From positions 156,104,115 to 156,168,114 of the forward strand of contig NC_053494.1 of the NCBI RefSeq assembly GCF_905171775.1: 64,000 bases of DNA, given 5' to 3'. A program made the translations under genes and the position numbers. Below are positions 1-10,344 of the stretch, in pieces. The stretch is from Rana temporaria (lineage: Eukaryota; Chordata; Amphibia; Anura; Ranidae). Position 1 is the first letter of the stretch, and every line of letters starts with the position of its first letter. The notes beneath the pieces were generated by a model, which saw nothing but the letters and a program-made list of their open reading frames with translations, did not search any database and was not told the origin of the DNA.

Positions 1-189
1 GGTTCATTACATCCTTGTCACACTGTAAAGCAGACAGTAATTGACTCACACACTGTTGACATTATGCCCCCTTTTTTAATGCACTCCCTGATCATGGCTA
101 AATCCAGCTCTGGGAGAGAATATAGAGAAATGTAATATGTACAGCCCCAATGAAAGAAAGAAAAAAGGGGGTATGATTCTGAACTTTTA

Positions 190-521
190 ATACATGGGTA
201 CTCTGATGGGCTGGAGACAGGTACTCGGGTGCTCTGATGGGCTGCAGACAGGTACTTGGGTATGAGCTGTCACCGCCAATAGGGCTTTCCATCTTCATCC
301 AGTCTCTCTTCTGGGTTTGCATCCTCAGGTCGTCTGATCGGCTGCGCCGTGAAGACATCACTCCCGTGCATGAGAGCCGATATTCACGGCACATGACTCT
401 GAAGAAACAGAAAATATCTCCTAAACAGCACACGTTTAGGAGTTATTTACTGTACCTATAATTAAGCCTTATTATAGGTTTACCTATAGGTAGATATCAA
501 CCATGGGAGTTTACTCCCACT
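190..521. repeat. T2/Kolobok-like TTAA element, right part, with short tandem duplication
   Basis: The right end reads ...TTTACTCCCACT followed by TTAA (522-525), like other TTAA-flanked elements here (31715, 48262, 38817, 55151). A stem built from ACCTATAATTAAGCC and its near complement lies at 445-492; the same stem design recurs at 32953-33002. At the left, about 2.1 copies of a 31-bp unit (starts near 196, 227 and 258, GCTCTGATGGGCTG core) form a short tandem duplication. Left terminus not found. TTAA target and AG-rich ends fit the T2/Kolobok group of frog MITEs; the assignment is inference. Confidence 0.5.
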
Positions 522-525
522 TTAA

Positions 526-1703
526 TCTGGTCTCAGAACAAAGGAACGTGACCTAGCAGGAGGAAAGTTCATGTCAGAAGGTTAGTAATGTAAGAAAGCA
601 TTATTTTACTGAAAGAGTAGTATATGCTGGGAACAAACTTTCAGTGGTAGAGGGTAATTCAACAGTAAGTGAATTTCAACGTGTTTGAAAATAACATAGG
701 TCGAAATCAGACAAAAAAAATGAAAAAAAGGGCCAACTCCATGGACCAATTGTTTTTTCTTTCATCAGTCTTTGATGTTACTATACACGGATGATCATAC
801 TACACTAATACTAACACTAATACTACAATATGCCTATTAATGCACTGAACTGATAGTAGGGCAAACACAACCATTCAATGAAGCCAGCAAAAAAAAAAGT
901 AAATTGAAAAAAAAAAATTGTAAAAAATGAAATGTCAATAATAAAAATGATACATACAAAAAAAATGCATTCCGTATATCATGAAAACAGTTTATTTTGC
1001 TGCAATATTGTATTCAAACTCTATTTAAGCTGGCAGACAAAAAATCCAACGGTTTAAATCCGAGATATAAATGAGCGCAATAGTCTCAAGATGTTGTTCA
1101 ACTTCATAGTTAAATGGTAACTTTATGCCTATTTCATTTCCTAGCAGACAGTTATAAGCTCCTCAGAGTATGCAGCTCATGTAAATCCATGGCTTTATTA
1201 CAGGGAGGGAGAAAGAGGAAGAGAGGATACATGTCTTGTTCTTCATCTTTATTTTGATCACGAGTAAGCACATCATGCTGCATGTGTGCTGTAATCATCT
1301 GACTTCTTATGCTAAACAGCTATCACTTATTGTTGGGGGTACTCTAATACATATAAATAACTGTAATTACAAAATGTCTGCCATATAAATAATTACGTTT
1401 TGATCTTTTGTGAGGAAAAAGAAGCAAGGCTTTATGCTTTAGAGGAAATTACAATCATGACTGACCTCTTGATTTCAATTATCATTGTTGTATTAACAGC
1501 TTTCATTTTGCTAGGCAACTATAGTATCTATTTTTATTTTTAAAAATATCATGTTATTGCACTGCTGCTAAAAGGAACCCCCATTTAGAAAATTACTCAA
1601 GTTGTATTGGGCACTGTCACGTCTAAAAATGTTTATTTAATTTTTTAGCTGATCCATGGATATTCTCCACACTATTTACATCTTTTTTAACTAAAGACTG
1701 AGT
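526..1703. other. AT-rich sequence without recognisable features
   Basis: No gene, terminal repeat pair or tandem array could be supported. Homopolymeric A tracts are common near 710-960. It may be old, decayed intergenic sequence. Confidence 0.5.
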
Positions 1704-1705
1704 TA

Positions 1706-2097
1706 GGGCCCTTTCACACGGGCGGACGAATGGACCGTTTATTACAAGTCCGTTTACGGACTTGTAATGTATCCCTATGGGACTGCAGACGTTAGCGGAT
1801 GATGCATCCGATAACATCCGTAACGATCCGCGTCCGCAAAGTTCCGCTTTTTTAGACGGAAGAAAACCCTATTTTTCTTCCGACTGGCGGAACGGATCGG
1901 ATGAATACGGACACACGGTCCGTATTCATCCGATTCCCCATAGGGGAGAGCAGAGCAAAGACAGGGCGGTCTCTGCACAGTGTGCGGGGACTGCCCTGTC
2001 CGCCGACAGCTCAGCGGGGATTAACGGAGGAATCCCCGCTGAGCCAAACGGGCTAACGTAGCGGATCAATACGGATCCGCTCCGTGTGAAAGAGCCC
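1706..2097. mobile_element. MITE with GGGCCCTTTCACACGG ends
   Basis: A 392-bp element with inverted ends GGGCCCTTTCACACGG and CCGTGTGAAAGAGCCC, flanked by TTA on the left and TAA on the right, so the shared target is TA or a TWA triplet. The interior is GC-rich with short self-complementary blocks and no transposase. Ends starting GGGCC with a TWA-like target suggest a PIF/Harbinger-type non-autonomous element, though a TA-targeting family is not excluded. Confidence 0.75.
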
Positions 2098-2242
2098 TAA
2101 ATCAGTTTGCCAATGTAAGTCTGAGAGTACAGACAATGGTCTCCTGTTCTGGGAGAGAGGTTGGGTTCAAAATGAATTGGTAACAAGTCCAAAGCACATC
2201 TTGTTAATTGACATCTATTAGAATCTCCACATTCTAACCCTA

Positions 2243-2673
2243 ATGCCTCGTACACACGATCGGATTTTCCGATGGGAATTGTGTGATGGCAGGATGTTGT
2301 CGAAAAATCCGACCGTTTGTATGCTCCATCGGATAATTGTTGTCAAAATTTCCAACAACAAATATGGGATAGCATGCTTTAAAATTTTCGGACAACAAAT
2401 GTGTGATGCCGGATCATACGATCGTGTGTACAGAAGTCCGTCGGAAAAAATCCAAAGTACAAACACGCATGCTCAGAAGCAATGCTAACCATAAGACAAC
2501 ATTAGCAGAAGTTGCCCAAAGGGTGACACTAAAGAGCAGAAAAACCAAGTTGTTTCTGTTTGTTAGCCGACAAAGTTTGGCCGTTTGTATGCAGAACAAG
2601 TTCACGGCCAGGGCCCTTTGCAAAAAATACCATAGCTTTGTCCAATGAAAATCCGATCCTGTGTACGAGGCTT
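2243..2673. mobile_element. Harbinger-like MITE, TGCCTCGTACACACGATCGG ends
   Basis: Inverted ends TGCCTCGTACACACGATC and GATCCTGTGTACGAGG bracket about 430 bp with TA on both sides. The interior carries the motif CACGCATGCTCAGAAGCAATG shared in spirit with elements at 4630, 16795, 26170 and 48823. No coding capacity. Its right flank TTAA (2673-2676) was itself used as the target for the next element. Confidence 0.75.
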
Positions 2674-2676
2674 TAA

Positions 2677-2868
2677 CCCTCCTGGCGGTATTCCCGAGCG
2701 TGACTCGGGGTGGATTTTTTGTGCCAAAATCGGTAACCCCGAGTCACGCTTGGGGTAGCTATGCAGAGCCTGCAGCGTGCGCTGGCTTACCTTGTTCCTG
2801 GATCCAGCGATGCCACTGCGCTGTGTGAGCGAGCGGGACCTCGCTCGATTCACACAGTGTCCTCCTGA
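2677..2868. mobile_element. piggyBac-like TTAA element, truncated terminal fragment
   Basis: It begins directly after TTAA with CCTCCTGGCGGTATTCC and continues with the same GAGTGACTCGGGG / GATCCAGCGATG sequence found in the full-length copies at 29237-30114, 45931-46721 and 49668-50467. Similarity fades after the CACACAGTG stretch, so only about 190 bp of one end remain. TTAA target and CCY ends are characteristic of piggyBac-type elements. Confidence 0.65.
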
Positions 2869-3084
2869 TGCAACAGTCAATTGAGCAGCAATGAGTATAT
2901 GGTTTATGATAGCTCTGAATTAAAACTCAAATGTTTTCAATAGGGTGGAGTCAGAACTGCAGACCAGCTTTTTACTGCTCCCTGTGTCCTAACTTAGGAG
3001 GTATTATTTTTCGTTTTGTTCCTGTGACACCAGCTCAAGCATGGGTGGTGCAGTCATATCTGGGGAAGGAAAGCACTGATACTA

Positions 3085-3281
3085 ATTAGCGATGGGCTCA
3101 GGCGTGTTCTGATCGAGCCCGCCAGGAAGCCCGGCACTGCACACTGCCAATCATAGGCATTGTGTGTATGTGCAGCTGCCGGTCGGGAAATGCCTCACTG
3201 CCTATGATTGGTGGTGTGCAGTGATGGCTTCCTGGCAGGCTCGATCCGAACATGCCCGAGCCCATCACCGATAGTAATAAA
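3085..3281. repeat. Foldback: inverted repeat with about 75-bp arms
   Basis: The left arm (about 3085-3165, GATGGGCTCAGGCGTGTTC start) is the near complement of the right arm (about 3200-3281, ending ATGCCCGAGCCCATCACC), with some 35 bp between them. No coding content; can be drawn as a long imperfect hairpin. Confidence 0.7.
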
Positions 3282-3586
3282 AACATGGTTAGAAGTTCTA
3301 GCCCTTCCCTGCTGTACACAAATGTATTTTTGTTCTTGTCTATGCCCTTGCCAGAAAGATTTTCTATCACCTCCTGTTCTGACTGAAAGCAAGGGCACAT
3401 CTCCTTAAAATGGATACAAAGATCAATAAAAAAATGAACAGAGGCTCTAATTCTTCTATACTAAAATTGGTTTTGGCTGGAGATGGTATTTTAAAATTGT
3501 TCCAGAGATTGTACTTACATCTATATGATAGAAGGACATTTTCTCAGGCATGAGATTTGGAAGGAAGATTTAATGCATCTTGAATA

Positions 3587-4228
3587 AGGATGAGCCGAAC
3601 ACCCCCCTGTTCAGTTCGCATCAGAACTTGCGAACACACCAAATGTTCCTGTGAACTTTAGAACCCCGTTAAAGTCTATGGGACTCGAACATTTGAAATC
3701 TAAAGTGTTAATTTTAAAGGCTAATATGCAAGTTATTGTTCTAAAAAGTGTTTGGGGACCTGGGTGCTGTCCCAGGAAACATGTATCAATGCAAAAAAAA
3801 AACGTTTTAAAAACAACCGTTTTTTCAGGAGCAGTGAATTTAATAATGCTAAAAGTGAAACAAAAAAAATGTGTAATATTACTTTAAATTTCGTACCTAG
3901 GGAGGGTGTAAAGTCAGCATGTAAAAAAGCGCATGTTTCCCGTACATAGAACTGTCCCTGCACAAAGTGTCATTTTTGAAAGACAAAAAATGCATTTTTT
4001 TGCATTGATACATGTTTCCTGGGACAGGACCCAGGTCCCCAAACACTTTTAGGACAATAACTTGCATATTAGCCTTTAAAATTAACACTTTAGATTTCTC
4101 CCATAGACTTTAACAGGGTGTTCCGCGGCTTTTCGAATTTGCCGCGAACACCCCTAATTGTACGTTGTTCGCCGAACAGGCAATGTTCGAGTCGAACATG
4201 AGTTTGACTCGAACTCGAAGCTCATCCC
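3587..4228. mobile_element. GGGATGAGC-family foldback element, internally deleted copy
   Basis: Ends AGGATGAGCCGAACACCCC and GAGCTCATCCC-like (GAAGCTCATCCC) are flanked by TA. Inverted arms of about 200 bp (about 3590-3795 and 3990-4228) include the block TTTGGGGACCTGGG and its complement. The centre (about 3795-3990) is a single unpaired copy of the next segment of the family, which in the 10.4-12.4 kb copy is itself part of the palindrome. So this looks like a shortened derivative. No transposase seen. Confidence 0.75.
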
Positions 4229-4230
4229 TA

Positions 4231-4627
4231 ATCTTGAAGAAATAGAAAATAGAAAAAGAAGGATGACTATTGGTATCTGACCATTCAGATTTTGATAGAA
4301 ATGTTGAGTTGGGAGATTGGGTGAGCCAGCTTCAGCAAAGATGTTGATATAAAACCCATAGGTTTATATAAGGCCATCATGCAGTATAGATATGGAAAAG
4401 TTGGCTACAAGTTCCAGCAGTAGAGTGCATAAGGTCTAGTGGCCAGCAGAACATGGATGCTAAGCATATATACTCAACTTCACCTGATTTTCCTAACCTC
4501 CCCTTTTACACTTATTTCATGTTATTGTTATAATTTATTGTTTTAAATAAAGGATGTATAGATATGACTCCCACTGTGAGCAGGTAAGTTTCACAGAACA
4601 TCCTAAAAATTACCACCACCATTACTG
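4231..4627. other. Unremarkable sequence between two MITEs
   Basis: No gene, repeat ends or array recognised. Confidence 0.45.
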
Positions 4628-4629
4628 TA

Positions 4630-5050
4630 AGGCCCCGTACACACGGTCGGACAAAACCGATGAGAATAAACCGAGGTTCAGTTTCATCGGTCCAAACCGA
4701 CGGTGTGTATAGCCCATCGGTCTGTTTTCCTTTGGTCCAAAATTTTAAAACATGCTTCAAAACCAAACCGATGGACCGCTGCCCGATCGGACCAAACCAA
4801 TGGTTAGTACAGAAAAGCATCGGTTCAAAACCATAATGCTCAGAATCAAGTCGACGCATGCTTGGAAGCATTGAATTTTGTTTTATTCAGCACGTCGTGT
4901 GTTTGACGTCACCGCATTCTGACCCAATCGGTTTTTGGAACGATGGTGTGTACGCATCAGCAGACCATCAGGTCACTTCAGCGGTGAACCGATGAAAACG
5001 GTCCATCGGACCATTCTCATCGGTTTTGTCCGACCGTGTGTACGGGGCCT
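4630..5050. mobile_element. Harbinger-like MITE, AGGCCCCGTACACACGG ends
   Basis: Perfect-looking inverted ends AGGCCCCGTACACACGGTCG and its complement bracket 421 bp, with TA on both sides. The middle holds ACGCATGCTTGGAAGCATTGAA-type palindromic sequence typical of this cluster of families. No open frame of substance. Confidence 0.8.
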
Positions 5051-5052
5051 TA

Positions 5053-6048
5053 GGGGCACCACTGGGGTTCCCATTAGTACCAGGTTAGTGTTAGGTAATA
5101 ATCCCGTATTTTGGTCCCCTCTCTTTAGGGATTCATACAATACTTAAAAGTGTACAAGATGGTGTCAACATTAAAGGGAGCCCACATGCTCACAGCATGT
5201 CTGCTAGAGTCATAACACAGTCACTATGTCTGCTGATATAATCTAATGGACTTTTTTTTTTTTTTGCTCCCTTAGTTAGTAAACTAGTTTAGAGGTTAAA
5301 ATTACAAAAGAAATCTTTAAAAACACTGGAGATCTGGAAAACCTAATACAATGAATCATGGCAACAGTTGTGGCAAATTGCTGTCAGAAAGAATAGATTC
5401 TAAGTAGCTCACTCATCACAAATTAGCAGTTACTCATTGACTTTTCTTGTTGCTTGAAGTTGTTCTCTTTAAAACCAATTTTTATTTTTAGCCCAGCACA
5501 TAAAAAAATAAAAAAATATTTTACCTCTGATAGACACTCAAGATGACGATAAGGTTTGCTTGTTATGTTTTGTGATAAGCAAATGTTCCAGGTTGCATTT
5601 CTCACCGAGGTGAATAGGGTTTTGTCTAGTAATACAAAAGTTTCCTTGAGCAGATTGACACACCACTGACAGATCTCAACAGGCTAAATATCCTAAGCAT
5701 ATTGTTGCGTTCATGCTGGATAATCATATTTGCTGTTTCTGTGTAAGCTGAATCGACAAGACTTCATTATTCCTTTTAACTCTTGAATATATTTTCTCAT
5801 TGTTCAGCTATATTCTTTAAGACATCTCTGCTGCTAGGAGTATTTGAAATCTATTCCTTGAGAGTGGTCACATCACCTTCTTTCTATACATTCAGGCGCC
5901 CTGTGCGAGCTAATCCTGTGCCCCCCCCCTATCTTCATCCCTCGCCCCCCTGGTCACCTTAACATACACAAAGAGGAAACAAATATTTGTAACAAAAAAA
6001 TTGTTTTAATAACAGTTAATTTAAGTGCATATGCAAACGATTGCAATA
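5053..6048. other. AT-rich sequence, with a small GC-rich repeat scrap
   Basis: Mostly unremarkable. At about 5894-5960 a C-rich scrap (GCGCCCTGTGCGAGC) resembles the GC-rich block at 9100-9223 and may be a truncated relative of it. No gene seen. Confidence 0.4.
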
Positions 6049-6056
6049 ATAAATAA

Positions 6057-6807
6057 TAGGGCTTTTACTGATTACATTTTTTGTGTTCGATTAATTGATT
6101 ATTTTTTTATCGATTAATCGACTAATTTCGATTAATTATAATGCACATACAGATCCAACTAGTTTTAACTGATTTCCATGCAGGCTGATTCCCAGTGCAG
6201 CTACCAACCACTGGAAAAATGTATAGCAGGATACAAAAAACACAAAGGCAGCGCTCGATGGGAATAGCATTAAACATTTCAAGTCTTCAAGTAGGTAACA
6301 AAATAAATATTGCACTGGAGATAAAATGGATGTAGCTACATAAACTGTAAAAATGGTGTGAGTAATACCAAACGGAAGCAAAAGCAGTCATAAAACATGT
6401 AGCTAAGTATGATACTGGTATAAAAATGTGTACAACGATACCACTGTTGAATCCAGATGAGGAGGGGTTAACATCAGTCCGTCGGCATGTAGATGTCCCG
6501 TGAAGGAAACTATCACAACTCCCAGTGGATGGCTGTAGAATCCCAGGTTGATAGAGGGAAGTGTAACAGCCCATTCGTGTGGTAGATAGTAAGGTCCCGC
6601 CGGCATGCAGATATGAAGGCACAGCAAAGGAGCCCTTCAGATGGACACGGCAAGCCCCGCCGGTGTCCGTGATGTCACCGGATCTCCGACGGTACTCCCT
6701 GAAGGCCCGGAAGCTGGCGGAGAGGTGAGTACCAATCAAAACAATTTTGATCGATCAAAAAAAACTAAGATTAATCGAGGAATTAATAGTTCATTTCCAC
6801 AGCCCTA
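6057..6807. mobile_element. hAT-like non-autonomous element with perfect 8-bp target duplication
   Basis: The element starts TAGGGCTTTTACTG and ends CCACAGCCCTA, and is flanked on both sides by ATAAATAA (6049-6056 and 6808-6815). An exact 8-bp duplication is the hallmark of hAT transposition. The subterminal regions carry repeated ATTAATCG motifs in both orientations, as is common in vertebrate hAT ends. The 751-bp interior has no transposase and no HTH or RNase H-like segment, so it must have been mobilised in trans. Confidence 0.85.
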
Positions 6808-6815
6808 ATAAATAA

Positions 6816-7510
6816 CTTAACCCCTTCCCTGCCAATGGCATTACTACTGTAACAGTGCATATTTTTAGCACTGATTACTGTAGTAATGTCACTGGTACCC
6901 CCAAAAGTGTAAAAAATGTCAGTTCCTATGGACGATAGTAGATAATGGCCGATCGGCCCTCTCACCTGACCCAGCAATACAGCAACAACGGTTCCTCTGA
7001 TCAGGAGTCAGCTCACTCTGAATTGCCCGTCGCAATTCCACTGGGTAGAGTCCAGGTCTGTATTCTGGCAATAACTCCATTCTTTTCTCCGCCAGGGAAG
7101 GCGCCAGGCTGTGTTGCTTTCCCTCTGGTGGCGCAGGGCAGCGGGGTTCTCTCTCTGATGGTGTTCTCTCAGCACTGTTCTCTCCCTTCTGGAGTCCTGG
7201 GTGCACTTCCCTGAAAGCTTTCCTGGGCTCTTGGCTCTCTCTCCCATTCAGCTGGGCATGCTGTGTGGGCTGCAGTTTTCGTGTTACAGTGGGGCTGCCA
7301 GTCCTCAGGACTATATGTCCCACAATCCTCTTCTCTGCACCTTTTTTTATTCTATGTCTTCCCTGGCCCATATGAAGGCGGGGGAAGAAACATAGTGGAT
7401 GGCTGTGCTGGCAAGCACTGCTCACTAGTACAGCAGCTCGAGGAGATGGAGAGGGGAAAGAAGAGCCTGCGGCTGCAGTAGTGTCACTAGGGTTGGTGTC
7501 ACCCCATCTC
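6816..7510. repeat. Dispersed repeat fragment and unassigned GC-richer sequence
   Basis: Positions 6816-6935 (CCCCTTCCCTGCCAATG, then CAGTGCATATTTTTAGCACTG) match the block at about 57845-57950, so this is a dispersed repeat. The rest, to 7510, is GC-richer and has open frames on both strands that show no recognisable domain; not called as genes. Confidence 0.45.
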
Positions 7511-7514
7511 CACC

Positions 7515-8795
7515 AACTATAGTCACCTCTCAGTACAGACCCCCCTCCTCTAAGTATAGATCCCCACTCCGTCAGTGCAGACTCCCCACTAAGAAAAAAC
7601 TCCTCACTCAGTACAGACCTTCCTCAATACAGACCCCCCTCCATTAGTGCAGACCCCCCTAGGACAAACCATTCCCCCTCCATTAGTACAGACCCCCCTC
7701 AGGACAAACCACCCCCCTCCGTTAGTAGAGACCCCCCTCAGGACAAACCACCCCCCTCCATTAGCACAGAACCCCTTCAGGACAAACCAACCACCCTCCA
7801 TTAGTACAGACCCTCCTCAGGACAAACCAACCCCCTCCATTAGTAGAGACCCCCAGACAACCCACCCCCCCTTCATTAGTACAGACCCCCCTCAGGACAA
7901 ACCACCCCCCCTCTATTAGTACAGACCCCCTCAGGACAAACCAACCCCCCTCCATTAGTACAGACCACTCTCAGGACAAACCATCCCCCTCTATTAGAAC
8001 AGACCCCCCTCAGGACAAACCAACCACCCTCCATTAGTACAGACCCCCCACAAAACACCCACCCATTAGTACAGGCCCCCAGGACAAACCACCCCCCTCC
8101 ATTAGTACAGACCCTCCTCAGGACAAACCCACCCCCCTCCATTAGTAGAGACCCTCAGACAACCCACCACCCCTTCATTAGTACAGAAGCCCATAACAAA
8201 CCACCCCCTTCTATTAGTACAGACCCCCCTCAGGACAAACCACCCCCCTCCATTGGTACAGACCCCACCTCCATTAGTACAAACACCCCCCCCCTCCATT
8301 AGTACAGACCCCTCCACAAACCACCCCCACCATTAATACAGACCCCCTTCATTAGTACAGATCCCCCATTAGTACAGACCACCCCCCACAAACCCCCCCA
8401 TTAGTACAGACCACCCCCCACAAACCACCCCCATTAGTACAGACCACTCCCATTAGTACAGATCACCCCCCTCCGCTCCATTAGTACAGACCCCCCATTA
8501 GTACAGACCACCCCCCATTAGTACAGAACACCCCCCCTCCGCTCCATTAGTAAAGACCCCCCATTAGTACAGAGCACCCCCACAAACCCCCTCCATTAGT
8601 ACAGACCCCCATTAGTACAGACCACCCCCCTCCATTAGTACAGACCCCCCATTAGTACAGACCACCCCCCTCCTCTCCATTAGTACAGACCACCCCCCAT
8701 TAGTACAGACCACCCCCTCCATTAGTACAGACCACCCCCCTCCGCTCCATTAGAACAGACCCCCCCATTAGTACAACAGACTCCCCACAGGACAA
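7515..8795. repeat. C-rich minisatellite, about 1.3 kb
   Basis: Tandem copies of CCATTAGTACAGACCCCCCT with a longer form (about 39 bp, adding CAGGACAAACCACCCCC) dominate up to about 8320, then shorter forms (about 20-30 bp, ATTAGTACAGACCACCCCCC) take over. Units differ in length, so every frame drifts and the Gly/Val/Cys-rich minus-strand frames are artefacts. The minus strand carries repeated runs of five or more G. Confidence 0.9.
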
Positions 8796-9223
8796 ACCCC
8801 ACCTGGGCGGCAGCTGGAGAGGAGAGGACAGTGTGCAGCCGCGCCGCCTGGGTGGAGAAGATCGTGACAGAGGAGAACAAATGCACGGCACGGACCTCCC
8901 CGCCCGCTCCGCCCCCTACGATATCACCGCGGGTCTCTCGCCGAACAGAGAAAGCCGCTCAGATCTCTGACAGGAGGATGAAGGGGGACGGATTTAGGCA
9001 GCCAGCCAGGAAACAGCGGCGGCAGAGAGAGCGCCACTGGACACCGACATGGAGGGGGAGGAGGGAGAGGAGCACTCTGGCGCTTGAGCGCCCCCACCTC
9101 TGTGGCGCCTGGGTGAACTGCACCCTTCGCACCCCATCTAGGATCATCCCTGTGCACGGTGCCCCTGTTGCCCATGGCGTCTTGTGCGGCCGCACAGCTC
9201 GCACACCCCAAAGGCCGGCCCTG
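8796..9223. mobile_element. GC-rich block ending in a hAT-like right terminus
   Basis: This GC-rich stretch ends AAAGGCCGGCCCTG (9223), the complement of a CAGGGCCGGC hAT-type end, and abuts a Tc1 transposase remnant. A matching left end was not found upstream, so the element is either truncated or its left end has decayed. The minisatellite at 7515-8795 may lie inside it, as in the intact hAT at 19641-24822. Inference. Confidence 0.4.
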
Positions 9224-10077
9224 TCTATCAGCATGGCACATCTTGACTTGGTAAAAACTGTCAGATTGAGAGGGCATCTCCTGTGCACAGCCCTCTTCAG
9301 ATTACCCCACAGATTTTCATTTGGATTCGGGTCCGGGCTCTGGCTGGGCCATTCCAAAACTTTAATCTTCTTCTGGTGAAGCCATTCCTTTGTTAAAATA
9401 AAGACGTTTGCTTTCGGTTGTTGTCATGCTGAAAGATGAAGTTCCTCTTCATGTTCATCTTTCTAGCAGAAGCCTGAATATTTTGTGCCAATATTGACTG
9501 GTATTTGGAACTGTTCACAATTTCCTCTACCTTGACTAAGGCCCCTTTTCCAGCTGAAGAAAAACAGCTCCAAAGCACAATGCTGCCACCACCATGCTTC
9601 ACTGTGGGTATGATGTTCTTTTGGTGATGTGCAGTGTTGTTTTTGCGCGAATCACAACCAAAAAGTTCAACCTTGGTTTTATCAGACAATAACACAATTT
9701 CCCACATGCTTTTGGGAGACTTCAGATGTGTTTTTGCAAAATGTAGCTGGGCTTGTTGTCACATGTACCACACAGCCAGTACTTGCCAGATATTCCTTCA
9801 GCTCCTTTAATGTTGCTGTAGGCCACTTGGCAGCCTTCCTGACCAGTTTTCTTCTCATCTTTTCAGTAATTTTGGAGGGACATCTAGTTCTTGGTAATGT
9901 CACTGTTGTGCCATGTTTTCTGCACATGATGATGACTGCCTTCACTGTGCTCCATGGTATAGCTAATGCCTTGGTAATTATTTTGAACCCTTCTCCTGAC
10001 TGATACCTTTTAACAATGAGATCCCTCTGATGCTTTGGAAGCTCTCTGCAAACCATGGCTTTTGCTGTAGGATGCAA
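9224..10077 (-). pseudogene. Tc1-family (Tc1/mariner) transposase, frameshifted and truncated
   Basis: Read on the minus strand from the ATG at 10077. The first segment (to about 9700) has the N-terminal paired-like helix-turn-helix region (LPKHQRDLIVKRYQSGEG, then WSTVKAVI). A second frame (9707-9393) has LLSDKTKVELFG with the first catalytic Asp, WSCFSSAGKGALVK and FQHDNNRK with the second. A third frame holds EWPSQSPDPNPNENLWG with the third acidic residue (Glu), running to about 9235. At least two frameshifts separate these, the linker between the DNA-binding and catalytic parts is shortened, and the C-terminus is cut off by the GC-rich block. The span is about 280 codons against roughly 340 for complete relatives. 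Not functional. The 5' leader runs to about 10200, where a TTAA has been used by a piggyBac-like element, so the terminal repeat on that side is missing. Confidence 0.92.
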
Positions 10078-10203
10078 GTAAGAAAATGTCAGGAAAGACC
10101 TACTAGAACAGCTGAACTTAATTTGGGTTAACCAGAGGCACTTTAAATGATAGCAGGTGTGTACTGACTCATATTTAACACAAGTTTAAATGTGATTGCT
10201 TAA

Positions 10204-10340
10204 ACTTCCTGGCGGTAATCCCGAGTGTGGCTCGGGGTTACATTTCAGTACTATTAGCAGTAACCCCAAGCCACAGGATTGCATTGCAGAATCCTGGTAC
10301 AGTGTACTTACCTTGTCACCAGTGTACTTACCTTGTCACC
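10204..10340. mobile_element. piggyBac-like fragment with a perfect 20-bp tandem duplication
   Basis: After TTAA (10200-10203) it reads ACTTCCTGGCGGTAATCC and continues with the same CTCGGGG and CACTTACC-type blocks as the full copies of the family. It is cut off near 10340 by the palindromic element. The last part is AGTGTACTTACCTTGTCACC twice in a row (10301-10320, 10321-10340). Confidence 0.7.
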
Positions 10341-10344
10341 AGGG

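Noticed and set aside
6287..6739. 150-codon minus-strand frame inside the hAT element at 6057
   Set aside because: No HTH, zinc finger or catalytic motif of hAT transposase can be recognised; likely chance.
7604..8317. Gly/Val/Cys-rich frames resembling secreted or keratin-type proteins
   Set aside because: Artefact of the C-rich minisatellite, with no signal peptide and no consistent frame.
8831..9379. 182-codon plus-strand frame
   Set aside because: It crosses a GC-rich repeat and then the antisense strand of the Tc1 transposase remnant; no domain.
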